From contig CM060733.1 in the NCBI GenBank assembly GCA_030704615.1, forward strand, positions 68,882,001-68,946,000: a stretch of 64,000 nucleotides of DNA. The letters run 5' to 3'. Of this stretch, positions 46,871 to 57,989 are shown one piece after another. Made by a program: the position numbers and the translations under genes. A model generated the notes under the pieces. That model was not told where the DNA came from and ran no database searches. It saw only the letters and a list, made by a program, of their open reading frames with translations. The stretch comes from Takakia lepidozioides. Its lineage: Eukaryota > Streptophyta > Takakiopsida > Takakiales > Takakiaceae. Each line of letters starts with the position of its first letter. Position 1 is the stretch's first letter.

Positions 46871-47851
46871 TCGTTCATCCGCACACACCACATCCCTTTG
46901 GCAATATATAGGAGGCATGAACCAAAATACAGCCTCCGGAATCCAGGCGAAATCCATTTTGCCACTAACTTCTTTATGGTGGATTGGTTGGTGACGGACC
47001 TTCTTGACGAAGTACGTATCGCAGATGAGGCTGAAACTGCAATTGTGTCATCCCCAGAACATGGTCTTCAAAATGAAGTCGGGGTCGACTCTCCCCCTCC
47101 CCCCGTACACGCTGAAGCCACCGGCAGTGGCCGAATAGAGCTCATGGGTGATGAACTACCATGACCGAGCAACGTACGCATCTATGTTCATACAAACGAT
47201 GATGCCGAACCCATTGTATAGTCGACGGGACGGGAACATGCCTCACCGATACGACCAGTTCCACCACAATCCGAAAACCGGCCAAGCTCCCCATCAACAC
47301 AGCGGACATTAAGGAGCAACAGGGTTGATCTGTTTTCAACACGCACGCATTATTCTGCTGCATTGGACCGGACGAAAGTTGGAGCCTCAGATGATGACAA
47401 CCTGCCACTACAATTCCACCTTAACCGACGTGTTGTGCAGCAGACCCGTGGTTCCTCACATGCCGGACCATCTAATGCCAGTCTATCTCAGGCACAGTCC
47501 TTTCCGAGACCTCCTTCGAGACCTCCTTCGAGACCACCTTTGAATGCATCCTAACTCCATAAACGATAGAGAACAATCCAGCCTTTTGTAGGCGATCGGC
47601 CCACAAACAGGCCAGATACCGTGGATGGTATTCAAGACCGAAGTGGGAATCGACCTCAAAGAGAACTAAATGTGGTTCGAGGTTGCTTACAGGTTCAAAG
47701 GCCTGGACATGGGAGGTCGGATAGGGAGGACGATTCCAACACTGATAATGGCAATGGTGCTGAAGTCAAGGGGGACTTGGATTATCAGCCCATCGGAGCA
47801 TCAAGATTAAGATCTTCTTCGTCCCGTCATCGAAGCAGGAGGAGGAATTGA
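46871..47851 (+). pseudogene. hAT transposase, right part, beyond copy 2
   Basis: After the duplicated TCGTTCATC, the frame continues the hAT core with HHIPLAIYRRHEPKYSLRN and GEIHFATNFFMVDWL, a conserved hAT block. Past about 47000 the similarity fades and frames shift. A charged, Arg/Ser-rich tail ends at a stop near 47851. A three-fold GAGACCTCCTTC repeat lies at about 47505-47540. An AATAAA signal at about 47978 may be the end of the transcript. Confidence 0.8.
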
Positions 47852-48179
47852 AGCAAACAACTTTAGGCATCCAGCAGCACATTTTGGTGGACATGTTTAC
47901 ATTTCTGTAATGAAGCAATACTTGTGTGTTCCTTGTCACTATGAATACTTGTATTGGTGTTGTGTATGTCTTGGGAAATAAAAGATGTTGCCCATGTGTA
48001 TACCACCCAAAATGTCGGCGAAGGCATCGTCACTTGCTCATGTTTGTGTTTGGTGCTTTGCTTTTGTAATAAGAAACAATTGTGCCAATGCGTACAACTC
48101 TACAGAAAATTGTCGGTTGTCGGTTGTCGGTTGTAGGTGTCATGGCGGTCACATCGACTTGGTTTTTTTTGGTGAAAAT

Positions 48180-49410
48180 GGAGCGACCGCCAATATGGCG
48201 GTCGCTACCAAATATTATATTATATTAAAAGAATCGGCGGTCCCTTGCAATTATATTATTATTGAAATGGAGCGACCGCCAGTGGCTGTCGCTTCCATTT
48301 CATTTTTAAAAAAATGAAGCGGTCGCTTTTCCTTTTATTTATTTATAAACGCAGCGACCGCCATTACTCGCGGTCGCTTTTATTTTATTGTTTTTGTAAA
48401 TGCAGTGACCGCCATTACTGGTGGTCGCTTATATATAATTCTTTTGTAAATGCAGCGACCCCATTAATGGCGGCCGCTTCGAGGTTTTTATTTTTTTTAA
48501 ATGTAGCGACCGCCATTACTGCCAGTCGCTTTTATTTTTTATTTTTCTAAATAGAGCGACCGTCATTACTGGTGGTCGCTTTCTTTTTGTTTAGTTTTAT
48601 AAATTCGTCGACCGCCATTACTAGCGGTCGCTTTTATTTATTTGCTCTTAAATAGAGCGACCGCCAGTAATGGCGGTCGCTATTATTTTTTATTTTTCTA
48701 GATAGAGCGACCGTCAATAGTGGCGGTCGCTTGTATATTTTTGTTTTTTTTTAATGCAGCGACCGCCATTACTGGCGGTCGTTTTTACTGTCATTTGTCA
48801 TTACTGGTTGTCCCTTGTATTTTTTATTTTTTTAAATAGAGCGACCGCCACTACTGGTGGTCGTATTTTTTAATCTATTCTAAAATAGAGCAACCGCCAT
48901 TAGTGGCGGTCGTTTTTTTTTTAATTTATTTTAAAATAGAGCGACAGCCAGTAATGGCGATCATTTTTTTTTGTTTTTTGTAAATAGAGCGACCGCCATT
49001 ACTGGCGGTCGCTTTTGTTTTTTATTTTTTTAAATAGAGCGACCGCCATTACTGACAGTCGCTTTTATTCCTTATTTGCTTAAATAGACCGGTAATGGCG
49101 GTCGCTTGTACTTTTGTTTATTTTTAAATAGAACGACCGCCTGTAATGGCGGTTGCTTTTTTATTTTATTTTTTTAAATAGAGCGACCGCCATTACTGGC
49201 GGTCGCTTGTATATTTTTAATTTCTTAAAATGCAGCGACCGCTTGTAATGGCGGTCGCTTTTATTGTTTATTTTCTTAAATAGAGTGACCGCCATTACTG
49301 GCGGTCATTTTTATTTATTTATTTTTGTAAATGCAGCGACCGCTATTACTGGCGGTCGTTTTAATTTTTTTTTTGGAAAAAAAACGATCGCCAAGGTGGC
49401 GGTCGCTTCT
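48180..49410. repeat. tandem array of ~25 hairpin units (AGCGACCGCCATTACTGGCG)
   Basis: About 25 units with a period near 50 bp. Each has a short inverted repeat: GCGACCGCC, a 4-8 nt loop such as ATTACT, then GGCGGTCGC. Units are separated by A+T-rich spacers of about 25 bp such as TTTTATTTTTTATTTTT and AAATAGA. The stems show paired changes (for example ATTACT in some loops and AGTAATG in others), and several units are imperfect. No coding sense is apparent. A transcript would form a string of short hairpins. Confidence 0.95.
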
Positions 49411-49867
49411 AGAAGGTCCCTGCGTGCGGCCCGTGGAATTTGGGGAGGGGGGGAGGGCTTATAAGCCAAAAGAGGCTCATTTTCCCCTCACTTCCTCTCC
49501 ACACAACTTCTGTGTGTGTGACATGTAACTATTCCACGACACGTAGTTACGTGGAGAAGGAGGCCATTGGCTGCTGGGGGAGTTTTTTGCCGCGATTTCA
49601 ATGAAGTCGTTGCAGAATGCTCCCATAGCCCCTCCTCTGACTTCCGGGATCATTTCTTTCTACATATTTAGCTTTTAAGAACGATTATGGCAATTATTCA
49701 AAGCCGTTTCGGGTTTAGGGTTTAGGGTCAATAGTAATTCCTCTCTCGAGATCGCCATGTGTTTACATGTCCTTTAGTTCTTAGCTATTTCCACGTTTGC
49801 TTCAGTAGTGTTTAACTATCCATTACTTATTATTAAACGTCGTCAGGATTGCTCCGATTGTTACAAA
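49411..49867 (+). promoter_or_regulatory. putative promoter and leader of the RING gene
   Basis: A TATA-like CTTATAAG lies at about 49459, after a G-rich stretch. A double telo-box, TTTAGGGTTTAGGG (about 49713-49726), follows upstream of the ATG at 49868. Telo-boxes in plant 5' regions are known regulatory motifs; two repeats are too few to call a telomere remnant. Confidence 0.4.
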
Positions 49868-52281
49868 ATGGCAGAGGACCAGGACGATGAGCTTCATGGA
49901 AGAGATGACCCCTATGAATATGGACCGCCCCCTAAGAAAATGAAAGGGTCATGGCATGACTTGAATTGGGAAGTATATGATGACCCTAGCATACTAGCAG
50001 AAGAGGGCTGGGAGGATGTTCCGGAAGACTTCAAGTGGCCGATGGTGAGATGCAAAAAATTCATGAGATGGTGTCACATCAATCGATTGTGGCCTAGACC
50101 TAGGCATGAGGTGCAAACCAGAAATAATTACGCGGAGTCCAAGTCTTGCATGAACTTGCATTTCCAGCATAGGGCGACTGAGGTGCATTGCACATTGTGG
50201 GGTCAACCTCTCTTAAAAGGGGGCCAAATCCCGTACACCTTGGAAGCCATGTTGTACGTGGAGGGCATACTGTTGCATCCAGTGAATTGGCAAACTGCTA
50301 GTAGGAGGAACGCAACGATGCAATACGATTTGGAGTACATCCCAAACACGTTCGGAACATCCCCGACTACGATACTGGGCGTGCGCGAGGCACCAACACC
50401 CCAGGCTATGATAATGGGCATGCCCGAGGCCCCGGTGCAACAAGTATCTGGAAATTCAGAGGAACAACTGGTGGAAACAAAACAGCGAATCGGGACCCTG
50501 GAGGACCTTGTGGAATGACAAAGATTGCGCATAGCCGAGTTGGAGGGTGCATTGCAAAACATGCCTCGAAACAATGAAGGCACTGTCCACAATGAGGTTC
50601 GAACGAACGACGTGGACATGGCCGCGGAGTTTACAATGTCTGACCGCAGTATTGACCGCATCATTGCCGGAATTACGGACGTCCTTGACCTTGAGGCCGA
50701 TGAAACCATGGTTGAGGAACAACAAATTTTTTGATGAGAGAAGGAGAAAAAGAAAAGATCCAGTACTGAAAACCGGGGAATGCTCGAGGGTAGCCATTCA
50801 ATCCGATACCATGGATGATGTCGATCGTGTTACAAGGCAGCGGGACATTGTCATGGCAACTGCATGGCGGTTGTAAAAAACATTGGAGATTCAGGCATGG
50901 ATCCCATTGAATGGCGATTGGGAGAATTGGGTACAATGGGTGACCCAGTTGGTCTCCAGAGAAGCACGGGTAGAGCGGGCACTGTCAGCCTTGCAACGTG
51001 TCGCACGCATGTCAAACCGTAGCGTAGATAGCATTTATGATAACATACAAAGGTATAACGATCTCCGCAACGCATCAAACATGTTTGTCGGGTATATCAA
51101 CTGGGCAGATGTGGAATCTATGTTCGATCGATGTGAGCACAAAATTTCGGGATCGAACTGAAGTATATACTGGGAATTGGAGATAGAGGAGGAGTGGGAC
51201 ACCACAACAAGGATAAACAGCCATATCAACGCGGCCGAGAGGGAAGAGATACCACGAGGCATTTTGCCGTCATGGATATCAGATGACACAATTTGTTCGA
51301 TGTGCAAGAATCCATACGACCCAAAGTGATGTCAGGTGCTTGGATCATGTGGACATATGTTCTATCTCACATGTCTTATCTCGCAATCCTTGCGGATGAG
51401 CGCTTGCCGAGAATGTCGTACACCAATCCATCGCCGTTTCTATGAGCTGGTAGGCTTGGAGGAAAGGATGCACATAGGTTTTGAATACAATCGACACAAC
51501 CTCCCATTGGATGGGCAACCATTTACATTTTTGAATTGTGTGCATTGGGGCAAAAACTTATTATGGGATGCAGACAGAGAAATGCATGTCATGCATGCCA
51601 AAAACCCGACATACATTAAAGATCCCCAGTATTTATGAGTCACATTTGACTGAGAGATAACTGTACGTGCGGGAGGCATTCCCGATTGGTGGTAGAAAGA
51701 ACAATTTTGCCGCAATTTGGGAGGGCATTGGAGTGAGAGAAGGTCCAGGTTTATCCGGCTCCCACAGGTTCCATGGGTGCTGGAGGAGAATGAATTGTAT
51801 AACTTAGAACCGATTGGAAGACATTTGTTGTTGTCCGAACTGGAAAATGTTATAATATGTCAACCCGAATGAATGAGGTGTATGAGGCGGCTTATCGTCA
51901 AAACGACACAATGATTAGGACAGGGCCCGCGAGAGGCAGTTGAAAAGTTTCAAGGGTACCATCAAGGCAGTTGTAGAGGAATGAAGGCGACTATGGATAG
52001 ACCGTTATCGTCGTGTTTTGGGGGCTCTATTGTCGAATGTGGACGGCATCGTTGTCGATTTGCATGCAGCTCGAGCACTTGCTGTCGATCCACCTCCGCC
52101 ACGTCGTGATAGTCAAGAAGAAAGTCAACTTTCGCCGCGAAGTAGGCGGATGCTGGTCAGAATTGATCACATGTCATTGGGCCCCTCATTGACCACGAGA
52201 TCACGGTCGCAAGCTCTCCGTACTGGCAGTGCAAATCAGGCCACAACATCACATCCCTTGTCCTCGGACAGTGACGACTAG
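49868..52281 (+). pseudogene. decayed RING-finger protein gene
   Basis: From the ATG at 49868 a frame runs to 50734 with one internal TGA (50516-50518). It encodes an acidic start, a globular Trp-rich region and a Glu/Leu-rich coiled-coil-like stretch. After a frame change, 50883-51638 is open apart from two TGA codons (51159-51161 and 51327-51329). It ends in a C3HC4 RING-like domain: CSMCKNPYD, CQVLGSCGHMFYLTC, CRECRTP. RING domains recruit E2 enzymes for ubiquitin transfer. Weaker coding sense continues to a Ser/Arg-rich tail ending at 52281. All three in-frame stops are TGA. It could be a host gene relic or a transposon-borne gene. Confidence 0.6.
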
Positions 52282-52768
52282 GCTTTTAATGACTAACAAC
52301 GTAGTACATATACAATGTGGATTTTTGTTGTACCTTGAATTTCTGGAACACATTGATAGTACTCCGCCAATTTTGTATATGCACCAATTTTGTTAATACA
52401 CAATGCACATGTGTGGCACCTGCCAATTTCAATTGCATGAGCAGCGTTTTCTTCACATTTTCACTCGTGTGATGGGGAAGAAGTGGTTCACCCTGTAAAC
52501 AAATTTACAATGGTGTCATATTTGGTCATGACGTGTATGTGAGTATCTGCAATGAACTCCGAAAGCTCGAGAACAAGGAAAAATGATGTTAACCAATAAG
52601 TTATAACGAGTTACGAACGGTCGTCTTCTGAACAAATCTTGGCTAGTCTCGTATGTCATAATCATTTCGAAAAGTCTATTTACGTATGACGAACATACCC
52701 ACAAAGTTCTCGAAGCACAAAATAATTTCGATTGATCTCATATTACTCTGGGACCTGTTAGATTGTAC
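52282..52768. other. no gene; start of the satellite region
   Basis: No coding frame is supported. From about 52725 the sequence is the end of a ~119-bp repeat unit (ATTTCGATTGATCTCATATT ...), which is then interrupted by the solo LTR at 52769. Confidence 0.5.
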
Positions 52769-53138
52769 TGTCAAGTTAAATAAGCACAGTGTGAAAACAG
52801 CTAGAATAAAACTAGTTATTTGTATTTAACACTTGGATTTAGGTCAAGTGTTAAATCAGGTGTCAAGTTTAGTTTGACACCTGGTCCGTCTTATCTTCAC
52901 GAGAGCGGCAGTCGTTTGGCTCATCTTTCTCGAGTTGAGCCTGCGCGACCGAGCTCCTGCATGCGTTTAGAGCTGTGTGTGCTTATGATGGGAGTGTAGG
53001 TTGTTGTGGGGTAGAGTCCCCATAGCTTGGGGTGCCCCTGGCTCGACTTCTATTTAAAGAGTGATGTTGTTGGATTCATGTTGTTTCTTGTGTGAACAGT
53101 GTGTCCTTAGCTGTGTAGCGATATGTATGCGCACGACA
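52769..53138. mobile_element. solo LTR (370 bp)
   Basis: It begins TGTCAAGTTAAATAAGC and ends ACGACA, so it has TG...CA ends, and it is flanked by GTAC on both sides (52765-52768 and 53139-53142). The flanks rejoin a copy of the local satellite unit (GATGGTACGTTGAAC elsewhere), proving insertion. The first 344 bp are nearly identical to 60044-60388. It is a solo LTR, left after recombination between the two LTRs of an LTR retrotransposon. Confidence 0.85.
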
Positions 53139-55650
53139 GTACGTTGAACATGATAGCCAAGTCTCGAAGCGAACGAAAATCATTTGGATGGGCAACCATC
53201 CGTTGGCCCATTGTACAAATTTTGATTGATCTTATATTACTCTGGGACCTCTTAGATGGTACATTGAACATACTGGCCAAGTCTCGAAGCGATCCAAAAT
53301 CATTTCGATGGGCAACCATCTGTTGAGTCATTCAATGAATTTCGATTGATCTCATTTTAGTCCGCGATCTCTGAGAGAGTGTACCAAACGTACTGACAAA
53401 GTTTGAAAGCAAACAAAAATGATATGGATGCGCAACTATCCGTTCACCCGTTGAATGAATGCTGGTTCATCTATTATTACTGTGGGACTTGTTGGACTAC
53501 GTTTCGTGTGCTCATGATTTTATTTTTTTTATTCCATTTTTTAACCTTATGTGTAATGACGACATATGCAATGTGCGTGCCAAATTTGGGAGTGAATAAT
53601 ATTCATTTGGACCCAAAACCACAGTTTTTTCCCTGTTTTGCACTCCAACCTCGATTTTTTTTCTACTTCATGCACACTTCATAGAGAGTTCTGCAATAGT
53701 GAGTGAAGAGAACATTTATTTTTTTCAATTTTTGTTTGGTCCAAATTTTGGTAGGGATGTAGCGGTGGGAGGCTTGAAGTCGCATAACAAAATTGAGCCA
53801 AGAATAAAATCGATACGTAGGAGAAATCCCCAATCAAAGGCAATGTAAACCTAATTATTGCCTTCAAATTCATTTAAATTCAATTAAATTCCCGAATTGG
53901 TTGAGGGGTGAACGCGTCGATGGGGAGGCAAATGATTTTTTCTCTTGTTGTGTCTCTGCACATGTGTCGCACACATGTTCAAGCACATGCGGGCAAAAGA
54001 TGGGCTTCAACCACATCCGTTCAATGGGTGCAATAGCCGTGCACGCATTGCAGGATTTTTTTTCCGCAATGAATAAAATTGGATGACAGGTGAACGCCTC
54101 ATTGGCCCATCGAACGAATTTCGATTGGTCTCATATTACTCTAGGACCTGTCAGATGGTACGTTGAACAATGTTGGCCAAGTCTTGAAGCGAACGAAAAT
54201 AATTTGGATGGGCAACCATCCGTTGGCCCATTGTATGAATTTTGATTGATCTCATATTACTCTGGCCAAGTCTCAAAGCGATCCAAAATCAGTTCGATGG
54301 GCAACCATCCGTTGAGCCATTCAATGAATTTCGATTGATCTCATATTAATCCGCGACCTGTGAGAGGGTGTACCAAACGTACTGGCAAAGTTTGAAAGCA
54401 AACAAAAATAATTTGGATCGGCAACCATCCGTTCACCTGTTGAATGAATGCTGGTTCATCTGCTATTACTATGGGACCTGTTGGACTGCGTTTCGCGTGC
54501 TCATGATTTTTTTTTAAATTCTATTTTTTAACCTTATGTATAATGATGACATATGCAATGTGCGTGCCAAATTTGGGAGTGAACAATATTCATTTGGACC
54601 CAAAACCACAGTTTCTTCCCTGTTTTGTACTCCAAACTTGATTTGTGTTCTACTTCATGCACGCTTCATAGAGAGTTCTGCAATAGTGAGCGAATATATA
54701 AATAAATAAATATTGTTTGGTCCAAATTTTGGCAGGGATGTAGCGGTGGGAGGCTTGAAGCCGCATAAAAAAATTGAGCCAAAAATAAAATCGATACGTA
54801 GCATAAACCCCCAATCAAAGGCAGTGTAAACCTAATTATTGCCTTCAAATTCATTTAAATTCAAGTAAATTCTCGAATTGGTTGAGAGGTGAGCGTGTCG
54901 ATGGGGAGGCAAATGATTTTTTTTTTTTTTTTTTTTTTTTTTCTGTTGTGTCTCCGCACATGTATCGCATATATGTCCGAGCACATGCGGATAAAATGTG
55001 GGCTTCAACCACATCCGTTCAATGGGTGCAATAGCCGTGCACGCATTGCAGGATTTGTTTTTTGCAATGAACAAAATTGGATGACAGGTGAACGCTTCAT
55101 TGGCCCATTGAACAAATTTCGATTGGTCTCATGTTACTCTGGGACCTGTCAGATGGTACGTTGAACATGCTGGCCAAGTCTCGAAGCGAACGAAAATCAT
55201 TTGGATGGGCAACCATCCGTTGGCCCATTGTACGAATTTCGATTGATCTCATATTACTCTGGGACCTCTTAGATGGTACATTGAACATACCGGCCAAGTC
55301 TCAAAGCGATCCAAAATCATTTCGATGGGCAACCATCCGTTGAGCCAACGAAATTCATGTTGGCCCATTGGACGATTTTCGTTTCATCTCATATTAGTCT
55401 GGGACCTCTTAGATGGTACATTGAACATACTGGCCAAGTCTCAAAGCGAACCAAAATCATTTCGATGGGCAAGCATCCGTTGAGCCATCGAATGAATTTC
55501 GTTTGATCTCATATTAGTCTGGGACCTGATACATGATATGTTGAAAATAATGGTGCCCAAAGATTGAAAGCAAACGAAATTCATTTGGATGGTCAACCAT
55601 TCGATCGCCTATTGAATGAATTTCGTTTCGTCTCATATTAGACCGGGACC
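53139..55650. repeat. satellite-like repeats in a ~1-kb higher-order duplication
   Basis: A unit of about 119 bp (TTGAACATACTGGCCAAGTC, then CGAAAATCATTTGGATGGGC, AACCATCCGTTGGCCCATTG, then GATTGATCTCATATTAC) occurs singly or in short runs at about 53140-53480, 54110-54450 and 55110-55640. The intervening A+T-rich sequence (starting GTTTCG[TC]GTGCTCATGATTTT) is also repeated, so about 1.0 kb from 53141 is duplicated from 54160, with a partial third copy from 55158. A 25-T run is at about 54918. No coding potential. Confidence 0.85.
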
Positions 55651-55680
55651 TATTACATGGTATGCCTTTTGAAGCTCTTT

Positions 55681-55964
55681 TTGTAGTGTCTCCTGCTTCG
55701 TAATGCAGTGCTTCTCTATGTCCACTTTTCCAACGTTGATGTTCTCCACCTAGAACAGATCCACACATGTGTACAGAAATCCTTAAATAACCAAATGACC
55801 ATCGAAACTTTTACAAGCCTCATCCCCAGCTTCAAGTTTTGATGGTCATTTGTTTTTTTAAGTATTTCTATACACATGTGTGGATCTGTTCCAGATGGAG
55901 AACATCAACGTTGGAAAAATAAGAGCTGGAGAAGCACCTCATTACGAAGCAAGAGATATTACAG
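55681..55964. repeat. fold-back element, copy 1
   Basis: Arms of about 130 bp (55681-55811 and 55834-55964) pair with a loop of only about 22 bp, for example CAACGTTGATGTTCTCCA against TGGAGAACATCAACGTTG. A related fold-back is at 56434-56728, and both are followed by AAGACCTCAGCATGTT. It may be a hairpin MITE or the template of a small-RNA precursor. Confidence 0.85.
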
Positions 55965-56433
55965 AAGACCTCAGCATGTTGAACATTTGGACTTATGAAA
56001 TGAGCACATGTTTGTTGGTGGAAGTTAACGCGTCCTCGTCTCCCAACCATGTCTCATCCTGACGAGGCAAGATCATGCAAAGTAGTGAAGCCAAATCTTT
56101 ATAGACCCCAGACTAGTTTCGCTCAGCGCGTGAGCTCATCAGTGGGAAAGAAAAGGAATGAGATACAAACCCCACCCCCCGCTTATATACTACTAGGAGT
56201 GAACTGCCTCGTGTGGACAATCTTCCAGTGGATGTCTCGTGAGGAGAAAAACCATCCAACAGACGTCTCGTACGGAGGCCACATTGATGTACCGGGACTT
56301 GTTACATGGTATGTTGAATGTAGTGGCAAAGTTGAAGCAAACAAAAACCATTTGGATCGCCAATCATTCGAGAGGGAGGTGAATGATTCGATTGCCCATT
56401 GATCAAGCACCTTCATGGGTGCCCTGCCTTTTG

Positions 56434-56728
56434 AAGCTCGTTTTGTAGTGTCTTCTGCTTCGTAATGCGGTGCTTCTCCATGTCCTCTTTCTGGTGCCAT
56501 TCTCGATCTGGAAGAGATCCACAGGTGTATAGAAATCCTAAAAAAACCAAATAACCATCAAAATTTGAAGCCTCATTCCTGACCGCAAGTTCTCATTTTG
56601 ATGGTTATTTTATTTTTTAAGGATTTCTATACATGTCCGGATGTCTTACAGATCAAAAATGTCATCAAATTGGAAAAAGAAGAGCTAGACAAGCACCGCA
56701 TTACGAAGCAGAACACATTATATAAGAC
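56434..56728. repeat. fold-back element, copy 2
   Basis: Related to 55681-55964, with arms of about 130 bp and many mismatches (for example TATAGAAATCCT against AGGATTTCTATA). It is older or less constrained than copy 1 of the fold-back. Confidence 0.75.
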
Positions 56729-57136
56729 CTCAGCATGTTCAAGATTTGGATGATGTCATATGAACCATTTTGTTCGTCACTTGAAGCGCTTCTGAAATGA
56801 TCTCATGTTTGTTGGTGGGAGGCTGTAGGTAACGCGTCCTCGTCTGCCAATCATATCTCCCCGTAGGCCACATTGATCTCGTACTAGTCCAAGACTCCCG
56901 CAGGTCACATGGAACGGTTCATGTGATACATTTTTACAAATGCGATGTGATACATTTGTGAAATGGTATCACATCAACCGTTTAATGTGGCCAATGCACC
57001 TCTTCTGCACTATGGCGGAAATGTTTGCCACTTGAAGGCACTAACACAAATAATCCGTGCAAACAATCTCAAGAATCATATGTACTGCAAGGTGTTTCAT
57101 ACTGCCGATGTTCATGTAGTTGATTTCTTTAGGAAT
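56729..57136. other. no gene recognised
   Basis: Only short frames. A GATACATTTGTGAAATG-type word repeats near 56930-56960. Nothing else is supported. Confidence 0.4.
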
Positions 57137-57137
57137 C

Positions 57138-57338
57138 GTTTTGCTACTCCCATGCCAACAACATCAGGTCCACTAGGATTGCCATATTCCGAATTCCGTA
57201 TCAGCCACCACGGACATGAAACCAAATCTCCAATTCATTCTATTTATGGTGGGCCGTGGCTGGCCGGGGTGGCTGATACGTTCGTTTGAACATGACAGTC
57301 TCAGAGGACCTGATGTTGTTGGCATGGGAATAGCAAAA
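57138..57338. repeat. inverted repeat (hairpin MITE-like), about 200 bp
   Basis: The left arm 57138-57208 (CTCCCATGCCAACAACATCA, GGTCC, then CGTATCAGCCACC) pairs with 57268-57338 in reverse (GGTGGCTGATACG, GGACC, TGATGTTGTTGGCATGGGA). The loop is about 60 bp. Confidence 0.8.
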
Positions 57339-57564
57339 AGAGTACTACAGAATAAAGCTAGAGGAACAACAATAGCATCAAACACCTTACCGTAAATATG
57401 ATTGTTGACATTGTTGTGACAGCTCCAATCAATAGAGAACTCGCACCATCAGTTGTAACTTGCACTCCAGCAGCAGTACCGGTCCCCCGAGTAAATAAAG
57501 TTCTGTTGTAAATAATAAATTGCATACGCTCGAACCTCACAGATGTCATTTCAACAAAACCGGC

Positions 57565-57972
57565 CGTGTACTGTGTCACTGTTTGTATGTTCCAATGTTC
57601 CAACGTTTCTGATAGGGTTATGAGAAAAATAATGTATTGGTTCCGTAGGAGTTAGACAACTTACGTTCCATATCTCATTCTCATGTGCGACACTACCATA
57701 AGAGGCATGAGTCTGTAGGTAACAGGTGTACATGCGACCTCCGGACGTTCCAATAAACCATTTGCTGGACCTAGTATCGAACGTTCGGACTTCGGAGGTC
57801 GCATGTGCACATGTTACTTACAGACTCATGCCTCTCATGGTAGTGTCGCACATCTGAATGAGATGTGGGACGTTTGTTGTCTAACTCCTACGGAACTAAT
57901 ACATCATTTTCTCAGAACCCTATCAGAAACGTTGGAACATTACAAATATAAACAGTGAGACAATACACAAAC
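57565..57972. repeat. long inverted repeat, about 400 bp
   Basis: Arms of about 180 bp pair across a centre near 57770: for example TTCCAACGTTTCTGATAGGG against CCCTATCAGAAACGTTGGAA, and AGACTCATGCCTCT in both orientations. It ends beside the kinase relic and may have been inserted into its 3' part. Confidence 0.85.
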
Positions 57973-57989
57973 CATTTATGTTGCGAACA

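Noticed and set aside
48180-49410. CRISPR array
   Set aside because: The regularly spaced repeats are hairpin units with variable A+T spacers of the same type in plant nuclear DNA; there are no unique spacers and no cas genes.
49712-49727. Telomere remnant (TTTAGGG twice)
   Set aside because: Only two units in a 5' region; this is the usual form of a telo-box.
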